A stretch of DNA of 7,619 nt, from NCBI GenBank assembly GCA_026400595.1, contig JAPLOT010000173.1, positions 1 through 7,619 of the forward strand. The letters are read 5' to 3'. A model generated the notes under the pieces. The model worked only from the letters and a program-made list of their open reading frames with translations, was not told where the DNA came from and searched no databases. The position numbers were made by a program, and so were the translations under genes. This document shows, in pieces, positions 6,312-7,619 of the stretch. This DNA is from Alphaproteobacteria bacterium (GTDB lineage Bacteria; Pseudomonadota; Alphaproteobacteria; Rhizobiales; Aestuariivirgaceae). Position 1 is the stretch's first letter; the number at the start of each line of letters is the position of its first letter.

Positions 6312-6668
6312 ATGGCCCATGTGATCGTTCAGGTGAATGGCCGGCCCTACACCATGCAGTGCCCGGATGGCGAAGAGGCGCATCTGCGCGACCTTGCCAA
6401 GCTGCTCGACGCCGAGGTGGCGCGGGTCAAGGCCAGCGTCGGGAGCGTGGGCGACATCCGTCTGCTCGTCATGTCGGGCCTGATGGTGGCCGACCGGCTC
6501 TCGGAGGCGACCGCGCGCATCGAGGCACTCGAGGAACAGGTGCGCGGCCTGCGGGAATCGCGCAATGCGGCGCTCACCGAGGCGCGCGAGCTTGAAGCCC
6601 AGTTCATCGCCCGTCTCGACTCCGCCTCCAAGCGCCTGCTGGGGCTTGCCCAGGACATCGACGGCTGA
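6312..6668 (+). CDS. zapA: Cell division protein ZapA
   Basis: ZapA binds FtsZ at midcell and bundles or stabilises its filaments in the cytoplasmic Z-ring. The 118-residue product begins MAHVIVQVNGRPYTMQCPDGEEAHLRDLA, the family's small N-terminal domain (beta hairpin plus helix: 'V.V.I.G..Y.l.c..gEE..L..La..ld'). DIRLLVMSGLMVADRL (48-63) starts the long helix, and the rest (about 64-115) is a charged coiled coil for dimer and tetramer formation. Length is within the family range. There is no strong SD; initiation probably depends on the DUF4164 stop codon 3 nt upstream. The neighbourhood zapA, 6S RNA, 5-formyl-THF cyclo-ligase is a conserved proteobacterial arrangement and supports the call. 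Confidence 0.93.
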   Translation: MAHVIVQVNGRPYTMQCPDGEEAHLRDLAKLLDAEVARVKASVGSVGDIRLLVMSGLMVADRLSEATARIEALEEQVRGLRESRNAALTEARELEAQFIARLDSASKRLLGLAQDIDG

Positions 6669-6682
6669 CGCTCCCGCCCAAT

Positions 6683-6711
6683 TGGACATTTCTCCCGCGA
6701 CTTCCTACATT
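6683..6711 (+). promoter_or_regulatory. Predicted promoter of the 6S RNA gene
   Basis: TGGACA (6683-6688; TTGGAC one base earlier) and TACATT (6706-6711) are spaced 17 nt apart just after the zapA stop. The transcript would start near 6718, coinciding with the 5' side of the RNA's closing stem. The boxes are moderate matches to consensus. Confidence 0.55.
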
Positions 6712-6717
6712 GGCCGG

Positions 6718-6882
6718 CGGCGGGCTGCCCGGTGCGTGCGGAGATTTTATTCCCTGGGGCCTATGCGATTCTGAATGGGAGCTGTCCCTGGGCTTGGCCG
6801 TGGCCTCGCCTAAACGGCGCCCACCTACGTAAGTAGGGACCCGGGATTGCACTTCTCACACGGCCCATGGTGGCTCGCCGCT
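6718..6882 (+). ncRNA. ssrS: 6S RNA
   Basis: 6S RNA folds into a long rod that mimics an open promoter and holds housekeeping-sigma RNA polymerase, mainly in stationary phase. The call rests on position (between zapA and 5-formyl-THF cyclo-ligase, its conserved site), size (about 165 nt) and fold. A closing stem pairs 6717-6725 with 6873-6881 (9 bp, one G-U). An inner stem pairs the CCCTGGGGCC near 6752-6761 with GGCCCATGG near 6862-6870, with small defects. The apical arm pairs TCCC-T-GGG (6785-6792) with CCCGGGA (6840-6846) and includes a perfect CCTAC-GTAA-GTAGG hairpin (6824-6837). Between the inner stem and apical arm lie unpaired strands consistent with the central bubble. GCTGTCCCTGGGC resembles the E. 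coli GCCAGTCCCCTGAGCC segment. The ends are estimates. No T-rich terminator follows, so the RNA is probably processed from a transcript that continues into the cyclo-ligase gene. Confidence 0.85.
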
Positions 6883-6901
6883 TCTGCCTCGAAAGACTGG
6901 A

Positions 6902-7477
6902 ATGAGCATCGCCGAGATCAAGAAGTCCGCCCGCGGGGCCGCAGCGAAGCGGCGGGCCGAAGCCCATGCGGCGCTGAAGGACGAGGCGGGCCTCGCCTTG
7001 GCCGCGCGCGGCCTGCCGGACGGCCTGGCTGACCGGCGCGGCATCGTCTCCGGCTTCATTCCCTACAAGAGCGAGATCACCACGCTGCCCTTGATGGCCG
7101 CGCTCCTCCGGCTCGGATGGCGCACCGCGCTGCCCGTCGTCATCGCGCCCGATACGCCGCTGGTCTTCCGCGCCTGGTCGCCGGGCGACCGGCTCGAGCC
7201 CGGCGTCTGGGATATTCCGGTGCCGCTTGCGACCGCGCCCGAAGTCCTGCCGGACCTGCTGCTGGTGCCCGGCCTCAGCTTCGACCGCAGGGGCTTCCGC
7301 CTCGGCTATGGCGGCGGCTTCTACGACCGCACGCTGGCGAAGCTGCGCGCCGTGAAGCCGGTCACCGCCATCGGTGTTGCCTATCATGCCCAGATCGTGG
7401 ATGAGGTGGTGCGCGATGCCTTCGATGCACCGCTGGACTATGTGATGACCGAACAAGAGACCATTGCGTGCGGCTGA
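6902..7477 (+). CDS. 5-formyltetrahydrofolate cyclo-ligase
   Basis: Converts 5-formyl-THF (folinate) to 5,10-methenyl-THF using ATP, returning it to the cytoplasmic one-carbon pool. The product is 191 residues, normal for the family. The N-terminal basic helix KKSARGAAAKRR (7-18) is the usual ATP and substrate contact. GFIPYKSEI (51-59), LEPGVWDIPVP (98-108) and VPGLSFDRRGFRLGYGGGFYDRTL (122-145) match family blocks, the last containing the signature GYGGGFYDR (135-143). The start ATG at 6902 lies about 20 nt after the 6S RNA; the SD is weak (GGA just before). It is probably co-transcribed with 6S RNA, as in the E. coli ssrS-fau (ygfA) pair, and its 3' end overlaps the next gene by 10 nt. Confidence 0.95.
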   Translation: MSIAEIKKSARGAAAKRRAEAHAALKDEAGLALAARGLPDGLADRRGIVSGFIPYKSEITTLPLMAALLRLGWRTALPVVIAPDTPLVFRAWSPGDRLEPGVWDIPVPLATAPEVLPDLLLVPGLSFDRRGFRLGYGGGFYDRTLAKLRAVKPVTAIGVAYHAQIVDEVVRDAFDAPLDYVMTEQETIACG

Positions 7478-7619
7478 TCTTTCTGGGTGACGTGGTCGGC
7501 CGCAGCGGCCGCGATGCGGTGGCGCGTGAATTGCCCCTGCTGCGCGAACGCTATCGTCCCGACCTCGTGGTGGTGAATGGCGAGAATGCGGCGCATGGCT
7601 TCGGCATCACCGAGGACAT
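7468..7619 (+). CDS. TIGR00282/YmdB-family metallophosphoesterase, N-terminal part (cut by window edge)
   Basis: A GTG start at 7468 gives 50 complete codons to the window edge: MRLIFLGDVVGRSGRDAVARE... then VVVNGENAAHGFGIT. FLGDVVGRSGR with Asp8 and NGENAAHG with Glu39 and Asn40 are the first metal-binding motifs of the YmdB/TIGR00282 family, dinuclear metal phosphodiesterases. B. subtilis YmdB hydrolyses 2',3'-cyclic nucleotides and affects biofilm and motility; the alphaproteobacterial role is not defined. The reading frame overlaps the 3' end of the cyclo-ligase by 10 nt. There is no in-frame ATG or TTG just upstream and only a weak purine stretch (AGAGA) before the GTG. The remaining metal ligands lie outside the window. 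Confidence 0.9.
   Translation, partial: MRLIFLGDVVGRSGRDAVARELPLLRERYRPDLVVVNGENAAHGFGITED

Noticed and set aside
6669..6901. Folate or other riboswitch upstream of the cyclo-ligase
   Set aside because: The structure and location are better explained by 6S RNA, and I recognise no riboswitch core.
1..7619. CRISPR array, tRNA or rRNA genes, transposase, phage or defence genes
   Set aside because: No regularly spaced repeats, tRNA-like cloverleaf or mobile-element protein motifs were seen; the genes are housekeeping.

Overview
The window looks like core chromosome of a high-GC alphaproteobacterium, most likely of the Hyphomicrobiales (Rhizobiales) group. This is inferred from gene order: a tkt-pgk-class I aldolase run diverging from DUF4164-zapA-6S RNA-5-formyl-THF cyclo-ligase-TIGR00282 phosphoesterase. 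No species is claimed.

Left and centre (1-5848, minus strand, read right to left): a central-carbon operon. Transketolase (tkt) comes first, then phosphoglycerate kinase (pgk), then class I fructose-bisphosphate aldolase. The three are tightly packed: the tkt stop codon lies inside the pgk Shine-Dalgarno (SD) sequence, and pgk and the aldolase overlap as ATGA. A 184-bp gap follows, filled mostly by a GC-rich palindromic repeat (about 1517-1635). Beyond it come a flavin amine-oxidase-family protein and the first 38 codons of a thiamine-phosphate-synthase-like protein, cut by the window edge. The gap gene (GAPDH), which often sits between tkt and pgk in relatives, is absent here.

Right (5849-7619, plus strand): a divergent promoter region separates tkt from a small DUF4164 coiled-coil gene, which is followed after 3 nt by zapA (FtsZ-ring accessory protein). 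Next is a 233-bp intergenic region that I read as 6S RNA (ssrS) with its own promoter and closing stem. It is followed by 5-formyltetrahydrofolate cyclo-ligase and the start of a YmdB/TIGR00282 metallophosphoesterase.

Together the genes serve sugar-phosphate metabolism (tkt, pgk, aldolase), cell division (zapA and its small partner), growth-phase control of RNA polymerase (6S RNA) and folate one-carbon salvage (cyclo-ligase). I see no convincing new multi-gene system. The points most worth a second look are the palindromic element and its strand-biased folding, the missing gap gene, the amine oxidase gene inserted in the glycolytic operon, and the symmetric site at the tkt transcription start.
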